DNA of 64,000 bases from Pseudodesulfovibrio thermohalotolerans (GCF_021353295.2 NZ_CP120635.1:1592001-1656000); one strand, 5' to 3'; counted from the first letter of the stretch, positions 1 to 7,926 are shown. Numbers and translations: made by a program. The notes: generated by a model from the sequence alone, not told the origin.

Positions 1-240
1 CTGCAATACACCGAGTACGTAATAGTAAACAGGGGCATCTGTCGGGAGCGGAAGCTTGTCGTCGACTGTCCGGTGTGTATACCGAGTGTCGTCGCGAAAA
101 AACGTCTGGAGTTCGAGGTCGCCGGATGACATGGCGTTGTTGCTATTTGGGTGCAGCTCGGCGAGATACCGAAGCTCTTTTACGACGACCTTTGCTGGGT
201 CGATCTGGAGGCTGGTTGATGTGGATTCTTCATTCTTCAT
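1..240 (-). CDS. Unknown prophage protein, C-terminus cut by window edge
   Basis: An open frame of 80 codons reads leftward from an ATG at 240 to the first base of the window without a stop. The start follows a GGAG eight bases upstream. The product begins MKNEESTSTSLQIDP and is hydrophilic; I do not recognise a family. A TTGACT/ATAGAA promoter-like pair and four direct repeats lie just upstream. By position it could be a regulator or replication protein of the prophage, but nothing in the visible 80 residues proves that. Third-position base use fits the phage genes, which supports it being real. Confidence 0.55.
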   Translation of the reverse strand, partial: MKNEESTSTSLQIDPAKVVVKELRYLAELHPNSNNAMSSGDLELQTFFRDDTRYTHRTVDDKLPLPTDAPVYYYVLGVLQ

Positions 241-282
241 CTTTGATACTCCGTTTGTTTTTCTGTGTGCCTCCTGCTTCAC

Positions 283-311
283 TTCTATCACCGCAAAATG
301 AACAGAGTCAA
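283..311 (-). promoter_or_regulatory. Putative promoter of the leftward gene
   Basis: On the minus strand TTGACT (311-306) and ATAGAA (288-283) are 17 bases apart, giving a leader of about 36 nt to the ATG at 240. The match to a sigma-70 promoter is moderate. Confidence 0.35.
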
Positions 312-347
312 GGGGCAGTTTGACATCGTGACCACATTTTTTCAATA

Positions 348-453
348 TTTTATGTGGTTCAATGCAAAAAACCAGGTATTTTATGTGGTTCAATGCAAAA
401 TTTATGTGGTTCAATGCAAAATAACCCAAGTTTTTATGTGGTTCAATGCAAAA
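348..453. repeat. Four direct repeats, iteron- or operator-like
   Basis: Four near-identical copies of TATGTGGTTCAATGCAAAA, each extended by T-rich sequence on the left, occur at about 348-369, 379-400, 401-421 and 432-453. All have the same orientation. Outer TTTT and AAAA ends give each unit weak dyad symmetry. They lie upstream of the leftward gene at 1-240 and of the rightward early genes. The arrangement fits iterons of a replication origin or repressor operators; the sequence alone does not decide. Confidence 0.75.
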
Positions 454-996
454 CTTTGGCTGAAACCCCTTGGGGCGCAACGGTTTCCGCACCCCTTACA
501 AACTCTTAATTTACAACCAATTTACACAACGACGAGAAGCGGTCGTCGTTGTGGTTTGCATTGCTAATGAAAGGAAGAAGTGGCGATGCGCAACTCTGAA
601 TAGTTCATCAACGCCGTCAAATCGTCCAAAAAACAGGCCGCCACGGACATTTGGCGGTTCATCGTGAACACGTCCCCATAAAAACAACAAAGAACCCGTC
701 AGAATGGAAACCATGCCCAATTCTCGAAAAAACCGAAGCGCCCACATTCCTTTTTCATCAGCCACCCAAAAAAATCTAAGTCAGCCTCGAAATCGTCAAT
801 CCAGTTCCCCCTTCGGGGGAACCACTGTTTTAGAGTGGGGGCGGCGCGGCGGCGGCCCCGGCGGCGCGATTTCGTCCATTTTAGCCGTAATATCTCGATA
901 TTTCTCGCATTTCACGGCCAAAAAAGTTGCAATCCGATTTTCCGGCGTCGTAGACTCCGAGTGTGGGCGGCAAACAAAAAGGACGCAGGAGTTGAT
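454..996. other. Early intergenic region with hairpin and promoter-like sites
   Basis: I see no convincing intact gene here. The stretch holds a short amber-interrupted frame (586-681), a TTCCCCC/GGGGGAA hairpin near 806-822, a small palindrome around AATATC/GATATT near 889-902, and a promoter-like pair TTGCAA (927-932) and TAGACT (951-956), 18 bases apart, before the gene at 997. A minus-strand frame at 511-765 has a hydrophobic N-terminus but overlaps the coding-like plus-strand frame, so I do not call it. Confidence 0.4.
586..681 (+). pseudogene. Short frame interrupted by an amber codon
   Basis: An ATG at 586 follows an AGGAAG. The frame reads MRNSE, then TAG at 601-603, then 25 more sense codons to TAA at 679. 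The part after TAG (FINAVKSSKKQAATDIWRF and on) has the G/C-ending codons of the neighbouring phage genes, so it looks like former or real coding sequence. It may be a decayed small gene. Readthrough or suppression is possible but unsupported. Confidence 0.25.
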
Positions 997-1698
997 ATGG
1001 CTGACAAGATCGGAGTGGAACTTGATTGGGGATTGCTCGAGCCGACGATTGCCGTCGCTGTCAGGAGGACAAGGGCGACGATGCTTGAAAAATGCGGATC
1101 AGCGCAGGACGGAGACGAGATCGCCGCAGATTTTATGGAATTCCTCTGGCTTAACCGCCACAAATACGATGCGAAAATTGCCGCGCAGAATACCTGGGCG
1201 GATGCCTTTCTTCGCAACCGGTCCATGCAACTCGTCGATGAATACCGCCGCGACGCAAACCGCTACGTGTCGCTCGACTCGATGTCCGCCGGCGGGGGCG
1301 ATACGGAATACGAGGTTCCGGACGATACCGCAGATACCCACGCCGCCGCCATGGCCTCCGCAGAGATCGAGGCCGCATTGGGCGACATGGTGCGCCGGCT
1401 AAACGGTGATCCCGTCGCCCAGCTTGTCCTCGTCGAACTCGCCGCCCCGTCGCCGGAGGTACGTGCTGCAACATCAGCATACGAGGCGCAACACAGCATC
1501 AGCGTGTCGATGACACCATGCGACGTGATCTGCGCTGTTTACAACCTGCGCCCCTTGATCGTGTCGATCGCCATGGCTCGTGTCCGCGCTGTCTTGTCCG
1601 GCCAGTCACCTGCTTCCGCCAAGTCTTCTTCCTCCGCCAATCTCCGCACCGCCCCGATCACCGTCACCAACCACATGGAGGTCTGCCGTGCCGCATAG
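997..1698 (+). CDS. Possible sigma-like phage transcription factor
   Basis: 233 residues. The ATG at 997 is preferred because GCAGGAG precedes it; the longer upstream frame is Arg-rich and not coding-like. Residues about 45-95 carry the pattern of ECF sigma region 2: F..FLWLNRHKYD, then NTWADAFLRNR, then DEYRR and VSLD. A weaker region-4-like stretch follows near residue 135, and the C-terminus is Ser/Ala/Pro-rich. If correct it would redirect host RNA polymerase to phage genes. It overlaps the next gene by 11 bases, so the two are probably co-translated. The family call rests on pattern only and could be wrong. Confidence 0.4.
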   Translation: MADKIGVELDWGLLEPTIAVAVRRTRATMLEKCGSAQDGDEIAADFMEFLWLNRHKYDAKIAAQNTWADAFLRNRSMQLVDEYRRDANRYVSLDSMSAGGGDTEYEVPDDTADTHAAAMASAEIEAALGDMVRRLNGDPVAQLVLVELAAPSPEVRAATSAYEAQHSISVSMTPCDVICAVYNLRPLIVSIAMARVRAVLSGQSPASAKSSSSANLRTAPITVTNHMEVCRAA

Positions 1699-1978
1699 CT
1701 ACAATCACAATCACAACAACAACCGCCCCGGCTGTTTCGCCTCGGCGATCTGCAACGCCAACAACGCAATCTGCGCACGATGCGCCCATCTCAAGCCGTG
1801 CCGCCGGTCGATGCCGACACCGAAATCGGCTGTCGACGGGTTCGAGGAGCTGGTCATCCCGCTTGGCGGTATCAAGACCGGTCCTGCCGAATATGAGCGG
1901 ATTGCGAAAGCCGACAAGACCGCTTCCGGCCGACGTGGCCAAGAAATCTCGAGTCCGCGCCAGGCTTCGCTTTTCTGA
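1688..1978 (+). CDS. Small Cys-rich phage protein
   Basis: 96 residues from a GTG at 1688, seven bases after a GGAGG that lies inside the preceding gene. The N-terminus is His/Asn-rich. Residues about 17-39 contain cysteines in the order C-x6-C-x6-C-x2-C-x6-C (including CARC), which suggests metal binding. The rest, with FEELVIPLGGIKTG, is not recognised. It is translationally coupled to the sigma-like gene. Function unknown. Confidence 0.55.
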   Translation: MPHSYNHNHNNNRPGCFASAICNANNAICARCAHLKPCRRSMPTPKSAVDGFEELVIPLGGIKTGPAEYERIAKADKTASGRRGQEISSPRQASLF

Positions 1979-2117
1979 CCGCCGCCGAATTCCTTGGCGG
2001 CAAAAGGCAAAGGAACACCGCCCATTTGGGGGCGGCGAAAGGATATAAAAAAATAAAGGAAATCAAATGAAAAGGAAATAAAAGGGAAAATAAAAAAGCT
2101 TGCATACGCAGGAAATG

Positions 2118-2138
2118 CCGGGGGCTTGTCGCCCCCGG
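2118..2138 (+). promoter_or_regulatory. GC-rich hairpin before the resolvase gene
   Basis: CCGGGGGC and GCCCCCGG are separated by five bases. There is no T-run after it, so an intrinsic terminator is doubtful. The 1979-2190 spacer also has a CCGCC/GGCGG hairpin just after the preceding gene and a twice-repeated AAGGCAAAGGAACA (about 2004 and 2139). Confidence 0.45.
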
Positions 2139-2190
2139 AAAGGCAAAGGAACATGCGAATTAACTCCAGGAGGCACTGGAAAAGTGATAG

Positions 2191-2715
2191 TTGAAACAAG
2201 TAGAAGAAGGGCATGTTTTGGCCCTGGACGTGGCTCTGAAAAATCTCGGATGGTGCGTGTTCGACGGTGACGAGATCGTTGCTTGTGGGACCGTGCAAAC
2301 CAAGCCGCCGAAGGGCGCTGCAAAGTACATCTCCCTGGAGGCAGCCGCCCGTGAGTTGTCGTCCGAACTCCTTTCCCTCATCAGCAGATTTTCTCCGACG
2401 GAGGTAGTCGCCGAGATGCCATTGGAAGGGTCAAAAAGCATGAACGCCGTCCAGGCTATGAGATTGGCTGCCGGGGCCGTGATCGGGACATGTGCCGGGG
2501 CGGGGCTGACGCTACACACGACCAGGCCGAGGGACGGCAAAATCGCATTTCTCGGTGCGGGAAAAGGCGAAAAAGACGAGATGATGGATGCGGCGAGGAA
2601 GCGGTGGCCAAGCGCACCGTGGCCGAATGCAAAATGTAGGATGGAACACGCCGCAGATGCCGCCGCCGCATATCTTGCTTGGGCCTCTAGCTCGTCTGCG
2701 ATTTGCAAGAAGTGA
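2191..2715 (+). CDS. RuvC-like Holliday junction resolvase
   Basis: 174 residues. The fold is indicated by three acidic motifs of the RuvC family: LALDVALKNLGW (Asp13), VVAEMPLEG (Glu75) and EHAADAAAAYLAW (Asp156). Such phage enzymes resolve branched DNA before packaging. An in-frame TAG sits immediately before 2191, so the gene must start at or after that TTG. A second TTG at 2218 has a better AGAAGG at the right distance and would shorten the protein by nine residues while keeping all motifs. It lies just upstream of the restriction-modification cassette. Confidence 0.75.
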   Translation: MKQVEEGHVLALDVALKNLGWCVFDGDEIVACGTVQTKPPKGAAKYISLEAAARELSSELLSLISRFSPTEVVAEMPLEGSKSMNAVQAMRLAAGAVIGTCAGAGLTLHTTRPRDGKIAFLGAGKGEKDEMMDAARKRWPSAPWPNAKCRMEHAADAAAAYLAWASSSSAICKK

Positions 2716-2741
2716 TTGATTTAAGTGTGTTGAATATTTGA

Positions 2742-2770
2742 TTGACATCATGTCCTTGACGTGAGCATAC
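2742..2770 (+). promoter_or_regulatory. Putative promoter of the restriction-modification cassette
   Basis: TTGACA (2742-2747) and GCATAC (2765-2770) are 17 bases apart in an A+T-rich gap, about 29 bases before the methyltransferase ATG. The match is moderate. Confidence 0.3.
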
Positions 2771-2798
2771 CTGTCAAAAGACAAAATCTGGAGATGTG

Positions 2799-4697
2799 AT
2801 GGCAAACGGAGTTGCTGTTGATATTGATGGTGGGCAATCCGCAAAACCCATCTTGAAGTGGGCTGGTGGGAAGTCGCAGATGCTGGACATCCTCGTCCCG
2901 CTTGTTCCCCCTGCATATGGAAAATACATCGAGCCTTTTTTCGGTGGTGGTGCCTTGTTCTTTTCAATGGCCCCGGCCAACGCTGTGATAGCCGACTCCA
3001 ATCCCGAGTTGGTCAACCTGTATCGTGTTGTTGCCGATCAGGTTGACGAGCTGATCTTGGCCCTGAGGCCGTTCAAGAACAGCAAGACTCTGTTTTACGA
3101 AACAAGGGCGCAGGACTGGCGGTTGCTCACCCCAGTCCAGGCGGCGGCAAGAACGGTTTTCTTGAACCGCACCTGCTACAACGGCCTTTACAGGGTCAAC
3201 AAGAAAGGCGGGTTCAACGTCCCATTTGGCAACTACGCCAATCCGAACATTTGCGACGTGGCCAGTCTTCGCCAAGCCTCCATTGTTCTTCGTGGGAAGA
3301 CGATCGTGTGTGGAGACTACAAGGATGTTTTGCGGGAGAATGCGAAGAGGGGAGACTTTGTTTTTCTGGATCCCCCTTATCTGCCCATTTCCGAATATAG
3401 CGATTTCAAGCGCTACACGAAAGAACAGTTTTACGAAGAGGACCATCGGGAATTGGCCGAGGAGGTTGGCCGTCTCCGTGACTTGGGGTGCCATGTCGTG
3501 CTGACCAACTCCAACCACCCGCTGGTCCACGACCTTTATGGGAAATATAAAGTCGACGTGTTTCAAACAAGACGAAATATCAGTAGCAAAGGAAGGAAGA
3601 GAACCGGGGAAGACGTGGTTGTGACGGTGAAGCCACGGAGGAGGTTCTCCCTGCATTCGGTCCCGAAGCCGGTCTCCGGCCAAGCGGAGATGTATCCGAC
3701 AACAAGATATATGGGGTCGAAGACGAAACTCCTGCCCCATATCCGGGATATCATCAGACAGTTTGACTGCAAGACAGTCCTCGACCTGTTTTCGGGATCC
3801 GGGGTTGTCAGCTACATGATGAAGGCTGAAGGGAAGCAGGTCGTTAGCAACGACTATATGGCGTTGTGCTCTACCTACACAAAGGCCTTGGTCGAGAACA
3901 ACTCGGTGACGTTGCCCGAAGACGTGGCCATTTCGCTTCTTGTTCCAAACGGTAAAAGCGACAGCTTCGTCCAGGACACATTCCATGGGCTGTATTTCAC
4001 GGACAAAGAAAACGAGCTGATCGACAACATCAGGGCAAATATCAAGGGGGTGAGAAACCCCTATCAACGCTCCATCGCCACCGCCGCACTTTGCCGTGCG
4101 TGTTTCAAGAAGAGGCCAAGGGGGATTTTCACGTATGTCGGATACCGGCATGACGACGGCAGGAAAGACCTCCGAATGAGTTTTGAGGACCAGTTTCTTG
4201 AGGCTGTCCAGGCCTATAATGATGCAGTCTTCGACAACGGCCAGGAAAACAGGGCTGTCCGTGGCGATGCAATGATGGTTCGCAACAAGCCAGACCTTGT
4301 TTACATGGATCCACCATATTTCAGCCAGCATTCCGACAACGAATACGTCCGGCGCTACCATTTTGCAGAAGGCATTGCCTGTGATTGGCAAGACGTTGAA
4401 ATGCAGTGGCATACAAAAACGAAGAAGTTCAAAAGCTACCCGACCCCATTTTCTACAAGGAATGGGGCATATGATGCCTTTGATAAGCTTTTCAAGAAGT
4501 TCAGGGACAGCATCCAAGTTGTTTCGTATTCGTCAAACTCGCTTCCAACACTGGACGAGATGGTCGAGCTTATGTCCAAGTATAAGCGTCATGTCGAAGT
4601 GATAGCTGTTGACTACAAGTATTCTTTTGGGACACAGGGACACAAGGTCGGAGACAACAACAACACGGTTAAAGAGTATATTTTCGTTGGGTACTAG
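2799..4697 (+). CDS. Fused double DNA adenine methyltransferase (type IIS modification)
   Basis: 632 residues. The ATG at 2799 lies five bases after GGAG; the GTG directly before it is too close. Two complete Dam-class (N6-adenine) modules are fused. Module 1 has WAGGK (21-25), FFGGG (47-51) and DPPY (191-194). Module 2 has MGSKTK (305-310), DLFSGSG (329-335) and DPPY (504-507). Type IIS systems with asymmetric sites need to methylate each strand separately, which explains the tandem arrangement. The endonuclease starts two bases after the stop. Codon use is A+T-richer than in the virion genes, consistent with recent acquisition. It probably protects the lysogen DNA from the neighbouring nuclease. 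Confidence 0.85.
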   Translation: MANGVAVDIDGGQSAKPILKWAGGKSQMLDILVPLVPPAYGKYIEPFFGGGALFFSMAPANAVIADSNPELVNLYRVVADQVDELILALRPFKNSKTLFYETRAQDWRLLTPVQAAARTVFLNRTCYNGLYRVNKKGGFNVPFGNYANPNICDVASLRQASIVLRGKTIVCGDYKDVLRENAKRGDFVFLDPPYLPISEYSDFKRYTKEQFYEEDHRELAEEVGRLRDLGCHVVLTNSNHPLVHDLYGKYKVDVFQTRRNISSKGRKRTGEDVVVTVKPRRRFSLHSVPKPVSGQAEMYPTTRYMGSKTKLLPHIRDIIRQFDCKTVLDLFSGSGVVSYMMKAEGKQVVSNDYMALCSTYTKALVENNSVTLPEDVAISLLVPNGKSDSFVQDTFHGLYFTDKENELIDNIRANIKGVRNPYQRSIATAALCRACFKKRPRGIFTYVGYRHDDGRKDLRMSFEDQFLEAVQAYNDAVFDNGQENRAVRGDAMMVRNKPDLVYMDPPYFSQHSDNEYVRRYHFAEGIACDWQDVEMQWHTKTKKFKSYPTPFSTRNGAYDAFDKLFKKFRDSIQVVSYSSNSLPTLDEMVELMSKYKRHVEVIAVDYKYSFGTQGHKVGDNNNTVKEYIFVGY

Positions 4698-4699
4698 CT

Positions 4700-6385
4700 A
4701 TGGGACTTTGGCATTTCGGAAACACCAGCGTTCGGAGTCCGTTTCGTCTTCGTGATGGGTTGATCGCATTGGCCTCATCGCCGTTGCAGGGAAACCTATA
4801 CGGAAAAGAACAGGAGATCGCATTCAGGGATCTCCTTGGCGAATGCGGCGTTGTTCGGCTTGGGAAGGACGAGACATATAGCGCAAGTAGGAAGTGGAGA
4901 AGCGCCCTTGACAAGCTTGGGTTCATCTATCCGAAGTTGAAGGGTGACGAGGAAGTCCTCCAAGACCAGCTTGGTACTCCCGGGATGATCACGGAGAACG
5001 GAAGACGCTTGGTCGAAACCGAAAGCGTTGCCGGTTGGCAGGAATGCTACCTGCGTTCCCTGGCGGCCATGTACATTGCCGATGGCGATAGGCTTTTTTC
5101 CCCTCTCCGCCACACCGTGGCTATTATGGCCGAACTTGACAAGGCTGTTGGAGACAGTTCCCTGAGCTTCATCGAAGTTGCCTTGTTCATTCAGCTCCTC
5201 CCTGGCGGTAAAACGCCATCAGAAATCGCCAGCGAGATCATCGAGTTCAGAAAGAAGCGGGATGCGGCAGAAAGAAAAAAGGATTTTTACAGGGAGCAAA
5301 CCGAAGCTCTGTCGAAGCGGTTTGGCAAGAAATATGGCACGTTCGCCGATTATGCCGACACCAACATCCGCTACCTGAAGGCGACTGGACTGGTCAATCG
5401 GAAGGGGCGTGGAATAGTTCTCGTCCCTGATAAGCGGGTCTTGGTTGATAGGCTTATCCAGTATACAGCCATTCCCGAAAGTCCGCTTGATCGGTACAAG
5501 ACTCTTTGCGCCGGCGCACCGCTTCCGATCGACGAGAAAGACAGCGCCTTGGCAGTGCTCTACGATCTCGTGGAAAGGCTGAAGGAGAAGGGTGTCGCTT
5601 TCGACCTTGCGGCCAAATCCCTTGATACACCACAGGACATTGCCGTCGTCAGGCACGAGATCGAAGACGCTTTGGCAAGGATACGGGAAGAGGAATACGC
5701 TGCCGCCCAAGCGATCATGGGCGAGGAGATTTCCGAGTACATAGGGCTTTTGGTCGGCAAGAAGAAGACGAAGACGCTGAGCAGTGGCGACACGATCTCT
5801 ATTCCGAACGGTGAAGCTCCGGCATATTTCGAGTGGATAATCTGGCGTGTCTTCCTTGCAATCGACTCCTTGGTCAACAAACCATGGGATGCCCGTCGGT
5901 TCAAGATTGACCAAGATTTTCTCCCTGTCGGCACTGCTCCTGGAAACGGGCCGGATATCGTCTTCGAGTTTGACGACATGGTTGTCGTGGTCGAGGTCAC
6001 CCTTACGTCTTCTTCCAGGCAAGAGGCCGCCGAGGGAGAACCTGTCAGAAGGCATGTGGCAAAATATGCGGAAGACTTTGACGGATCCAAACTTGTCTTC
6101 GGTTTGTTCCTCGCCGTCAACATTGACACCAACACTGCCAACTCTTTCCGGCTTGGTGAGTGGTATTTGAAGGACGACAGGAAAATCGGGCTACAGATCG
6201 TGCCGATGACCCTCGACGATTTCAAGGCTATATGGGATGCGGCTTCCGACAGGCCGTCTGTCATCCTGCCAAAGCTTAAAGACCTGATGCGAGACTGCCG
6301 AATGTACAGCAACGACTCTGCTCCGCAATGGAAGAAAAAGGTGTCGGACCTGGCCTCGAAGACGGCCTTATCCCTCAAGCAATAG
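4700..6385 (+). CDS. AlwI/BstNBI-family type IIS restriction endonuclease
   Basis: 561 residues. The C-terminal half resembles N.BstNBI as I remember that family: FEWIIWRVFLAI (378 on), GNGPDIVFEF (Asp419), VVVEVTLTS (Glu432) and EGEPVRRH (Glu447). These match the catalytic Asp-Glu-Glu set, and all are present, so an active nuclease is expected. The N-terminus (GLWHFGNTSVRSPFRLRDG) is the recognition part. Known family members recognise GGATC or GAGTC; which, if either, applies here cannot be read from the sequence. It shares a transcript with the methyltransferase and ends at a strong terminator. In a prophage it may exclude competing phages. Confidence 0.85.
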   Translation: MGLWHFGNTSVRSPFRLRDGLIALASSPLQGNLYGKEQEIAFRDLLGECGVVRLGKDETYSASRKWRSALDKLGFIYPKLKGDEEVLQDQLGTPGMITENGRRLVETESVAGWQECYLRSLAAMYIADGDRLFSPLRHTVAIMAELDKAVGDSSLSFIEVALFIQLLPGGKTPSEIASEIIEFRKKRDAAERKKDFYREQTEALSKRFGKKYGTFADYADTNIRYLKATGLVNRKGRGIVLVPDKRVLVDRLIQYTAIPESPLDRYKTLCAGAPLPIDEKDSALAVLYDLVERLKEKGVAFDLAAKSLDTPQDIAVVRHEIEDALARIREEEYAAAQAIMGEEISEYIGLLVGKKKTKTLSSGDTISIPNGEAPAYFEWIIWRVFLAIDSLVNKPWDARRFKIDQDFLPVGTAPGNGPDIVFEFDDMVVVVEVTLTSSSRQEAAEGEPVRRHVAKYAEDFDGSKLVFGLFLAVNIDTNTANSFRLGEWYLKDDRKIGLQIVPMTLDDFKAIWDAASDRPSVILPKLKDLMRDCRMYSNDSAPQWKKKVSDLASKTALSLKQ

Positions 6386-6410
6386 CTATTCAATCCGTTT
6401 CCCCCGCCCG

Positions 6411-6455
6411 GAAGCCGCACACGAGAGAAGGGGGCGGCTTCTTTTCTTTCTTTTT
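6411..6455 (+). terminator. Terminator of the restriction-modification operon
   Basis: GAAGCCGC (6411-6418) pairs with GCGGCTTC (6434-6441), followed by a T-rich tail. Confidence 0.8.
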
Positions 6456-6740
6456 TCCTTTCCTCTCCTTTTCACCAGCCGATCCACCATGTCTATGATC
6501 GCCGACGTCGGGCATGTGAATAATCTTGTTTCCCCCCACGCCCTCAAGTGACGGGTGAATAAGAAAACCGAGTGAAGGGGGGCCGATCCTTTGGCCTCCT
6601 TTTCTTCTTTTTTTCTTTTTTTAAAGTTCCTTTTTCGCCGGAAAATCGGCTCTGCGAGTGGCGATCTGCCTTCCCTGGATGGTATGATTCCAGGAAAAGA
6701 AGGATAGGTTTGTACCTGCCGGAGGAGGCATGACATCGAC
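6456..6740. other. Non-coding spacer with further hairpins
   Basis: I see no supported gene. A GGGGGGCC/GGCCTCC hairpin near 6577-6602 is followed by a T-rich run and could be a second terminator. A CCTGGAT/ATTCCAGG hairpin near 6675-6694 precedes a GGAGGAGG at 6721. Confidence 0.35.
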
Positions 6741-6978
6741 GTGCGCATAACGGAGCACGCTCGTGATCGCATGGCGGAGCGGAACATCACCGTCCCCATT
6801 GCGCTTGCTTGCGTTGCGTGTGGCAACGCGGCATTATTTGATGGGCTTCACGGCCGTCACAGTGCCGTATTTCGATACAAAGAAAATCGTCACGGTCTAC
6901 AATGGAAGACCGTACGAGTACATCGGGCGCACCACGGAGCCGCGTCACACACGCGACCCGACCTGCTCCGTGATTTGA
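6741..6978 (+). pseudogene. DUF4258-like small protein, apparently frameshifted
   Basis: From a GTG at 6741 the first frame reads RITEHARDRMAERNIT, the typical opening of DUF4258-type proteins (often toxin-like or phage accessory). The expected closing part, KKIVTVYNGRPYEYIG, lies in a different frame that runs from about 6763 to a stop at 6978. The first frame continues open to 7229 but loses resemblance. This looks like a single-base indel between about 6830 and 6860, or less likely a programmed shift. The GGAGGAGG is 12 bases from the GTG, rather far. The family call is tentative. Confidence 0.35.
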
Positions 6979-7100
6979 TCGGGCGGAAGTTCCGCCCAGG
7001 ATCCCCGCGTGGCTCGGGGCGTCCGAACCAACGTTGCTCACAAGCGGGAACACCACCCGTCAGGGAACACCACCCGAGAGCGAGGCATATCTCGATTTTT

Positions 7101-7124
7101 GGCCCCCTGATGGGGGCCTTTTTC
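7101..7124 (+). terminator. Intrinsic terminator
   Basis: GGCCCCC, four-base loop, GGGGGCC, then five T. Confidence 0.85.
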
Positions 7125-7153
7125 TTCTCTTTCATCAGCCAAAAAGTGCTTGG

Positions 7154-7187
7154 AATCAGTAAAATGCCATGGCGCTCACTGGTTTTT
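7154..7187 (+). promoter_or_regulatory. Conserved prophage element, copy A
   Basis: AATCAGTAAAATGCC followed by TGGCGCTCACTGGTTTTT. Close copies occur at 33622-33654 and 35038-35070, in the same orientation. It begins about 70 bases upstream of the promoter of the acidic protein. Confidence 0.6.
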
Positions 7188-7225
7188 CTAAATCAAGAAA
7201 ATATTGCTTTGGGCGCCATAAAAAC

Positions 7226-7261
7226 TTGACTTTTGTGTTGGCAGTGTGAAATATTCACACT
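7226..7261 (+). promoter_or_regulatory. Promoter overlapped by a palindromic operator
   Basis: TTGACT (7226-7231) and AAATAT (7249-7254) are 17 bases apart, with TGTG directly before the -10. AGTGTGAAATATTCACACT at 7243-7261 is a near-perfect 19-bp palindrome covering the -10, which is where a repressor would block transcription. The spacing TTGA-N15-TGTGAAA recurs at two other prophage promoters (33572-33600 and 34976-35004). Confidence 0.7.
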
Positions 7262-7304
7262 ATCAACGGCGGCGATGACCGCCTTCAAAACAAGGAGAAT
7301 GAGA

Positions 7305-7889
7305 ATGAGGAACGAGATTAACGGAACGGAAATCATTGCAGAAGAGCTTGTCAAGGCAATCGTCGAAAAGATCAATCACGAACCTGGTGATCGTGCGTAT
7401 GCCGGAAACAATTACGGACAGATACACTTTCACGAACAGTATCTTTACTTCAACCTCGCCGACGGCACAGTTGAACTTTTGAGCGCACCGCAGGGATGCG
7501 TCCCGGGAAACTGCGACGAGCACTTTCATGTCGCGTGTGTCAACGATCCTGTCATCGAGTCAGACCTCGATGAAATCGACAGCGAGGATCTCGAGGAGAT
7601 GAAGGAAGCCTGGGCGGACGACCGCGACGGCAAAGCACGCGACATCGCATGGCGTATCGGCAAAGAAGTGTGCGAATATGCGTTGTGCAACAACGAATGC
7701 TGGGACGCTGAGAGCATCACCGAGATCGCTCCCGACTTCGACAGTCTTGACCCGGCTTCCCCGACCTTCGTCGATGATGCGGCAGCAATGATAAACGCCG
7801 CCGTCGAATTTCGGCACGAGCTTGCGAACACCGCGGAGAATATTGGTGGCTTGGTTGAGGACTGGATCAACGACAAGATCGACGACTAG
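7305..7889 (+). CDS. Very acidic unknown phage protein, possible DNA mimic
   Basis: 194 residues. The ATG at 7305 has AAGGAG at the right distance; the ATG at 7299 is too close to it. The product is rich in Asp and Glu throughout, for example ESDLDEIDSEDLEEMKEAWADD near residues 86-107, and ends DWINDKIDD. No family recognised. Single-gene transcription unit: own promoter with palindromic operator, own terminator. Strong acidity, autonomous control and a position beside a restriction system fit DNA-mimic anti-restriction proteins, but no specific motif proves that role. Confidence 0.7.
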   Translation: MRNEINGTEIIAEELVKAIVEKINHEPGDRAYAGNNYGQIHFHEQYLYFNLADGTVELLSAPQGCVPGNCDEHFHVACVNDPVIESDLDEIDSEDLEEMKEAWADDRDGKARDIAWRIGKEVCEYALCNNECWDAESITEIAPDFDSLDPASPTFVDDAAAMINAAVEFRHELANTAENIGGLVEDWINDKIDD

Positions 7890-7926
7890 CCACACCACCC
7901 AGTCGGCACCAGAGCCGACGAATGAA

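Noticed and set aside
348..453. CRISPR array
   Set aside because: Spacing is irregular and too short (one pair of repeats touches), and no cas gene is present.
511..765. Minus-strand frame with a hydrophobic N-terminus
   Set aside because: Start site is poor and the second half is antisense to a more coding-like plus-strand stretch; left undecided and not called.
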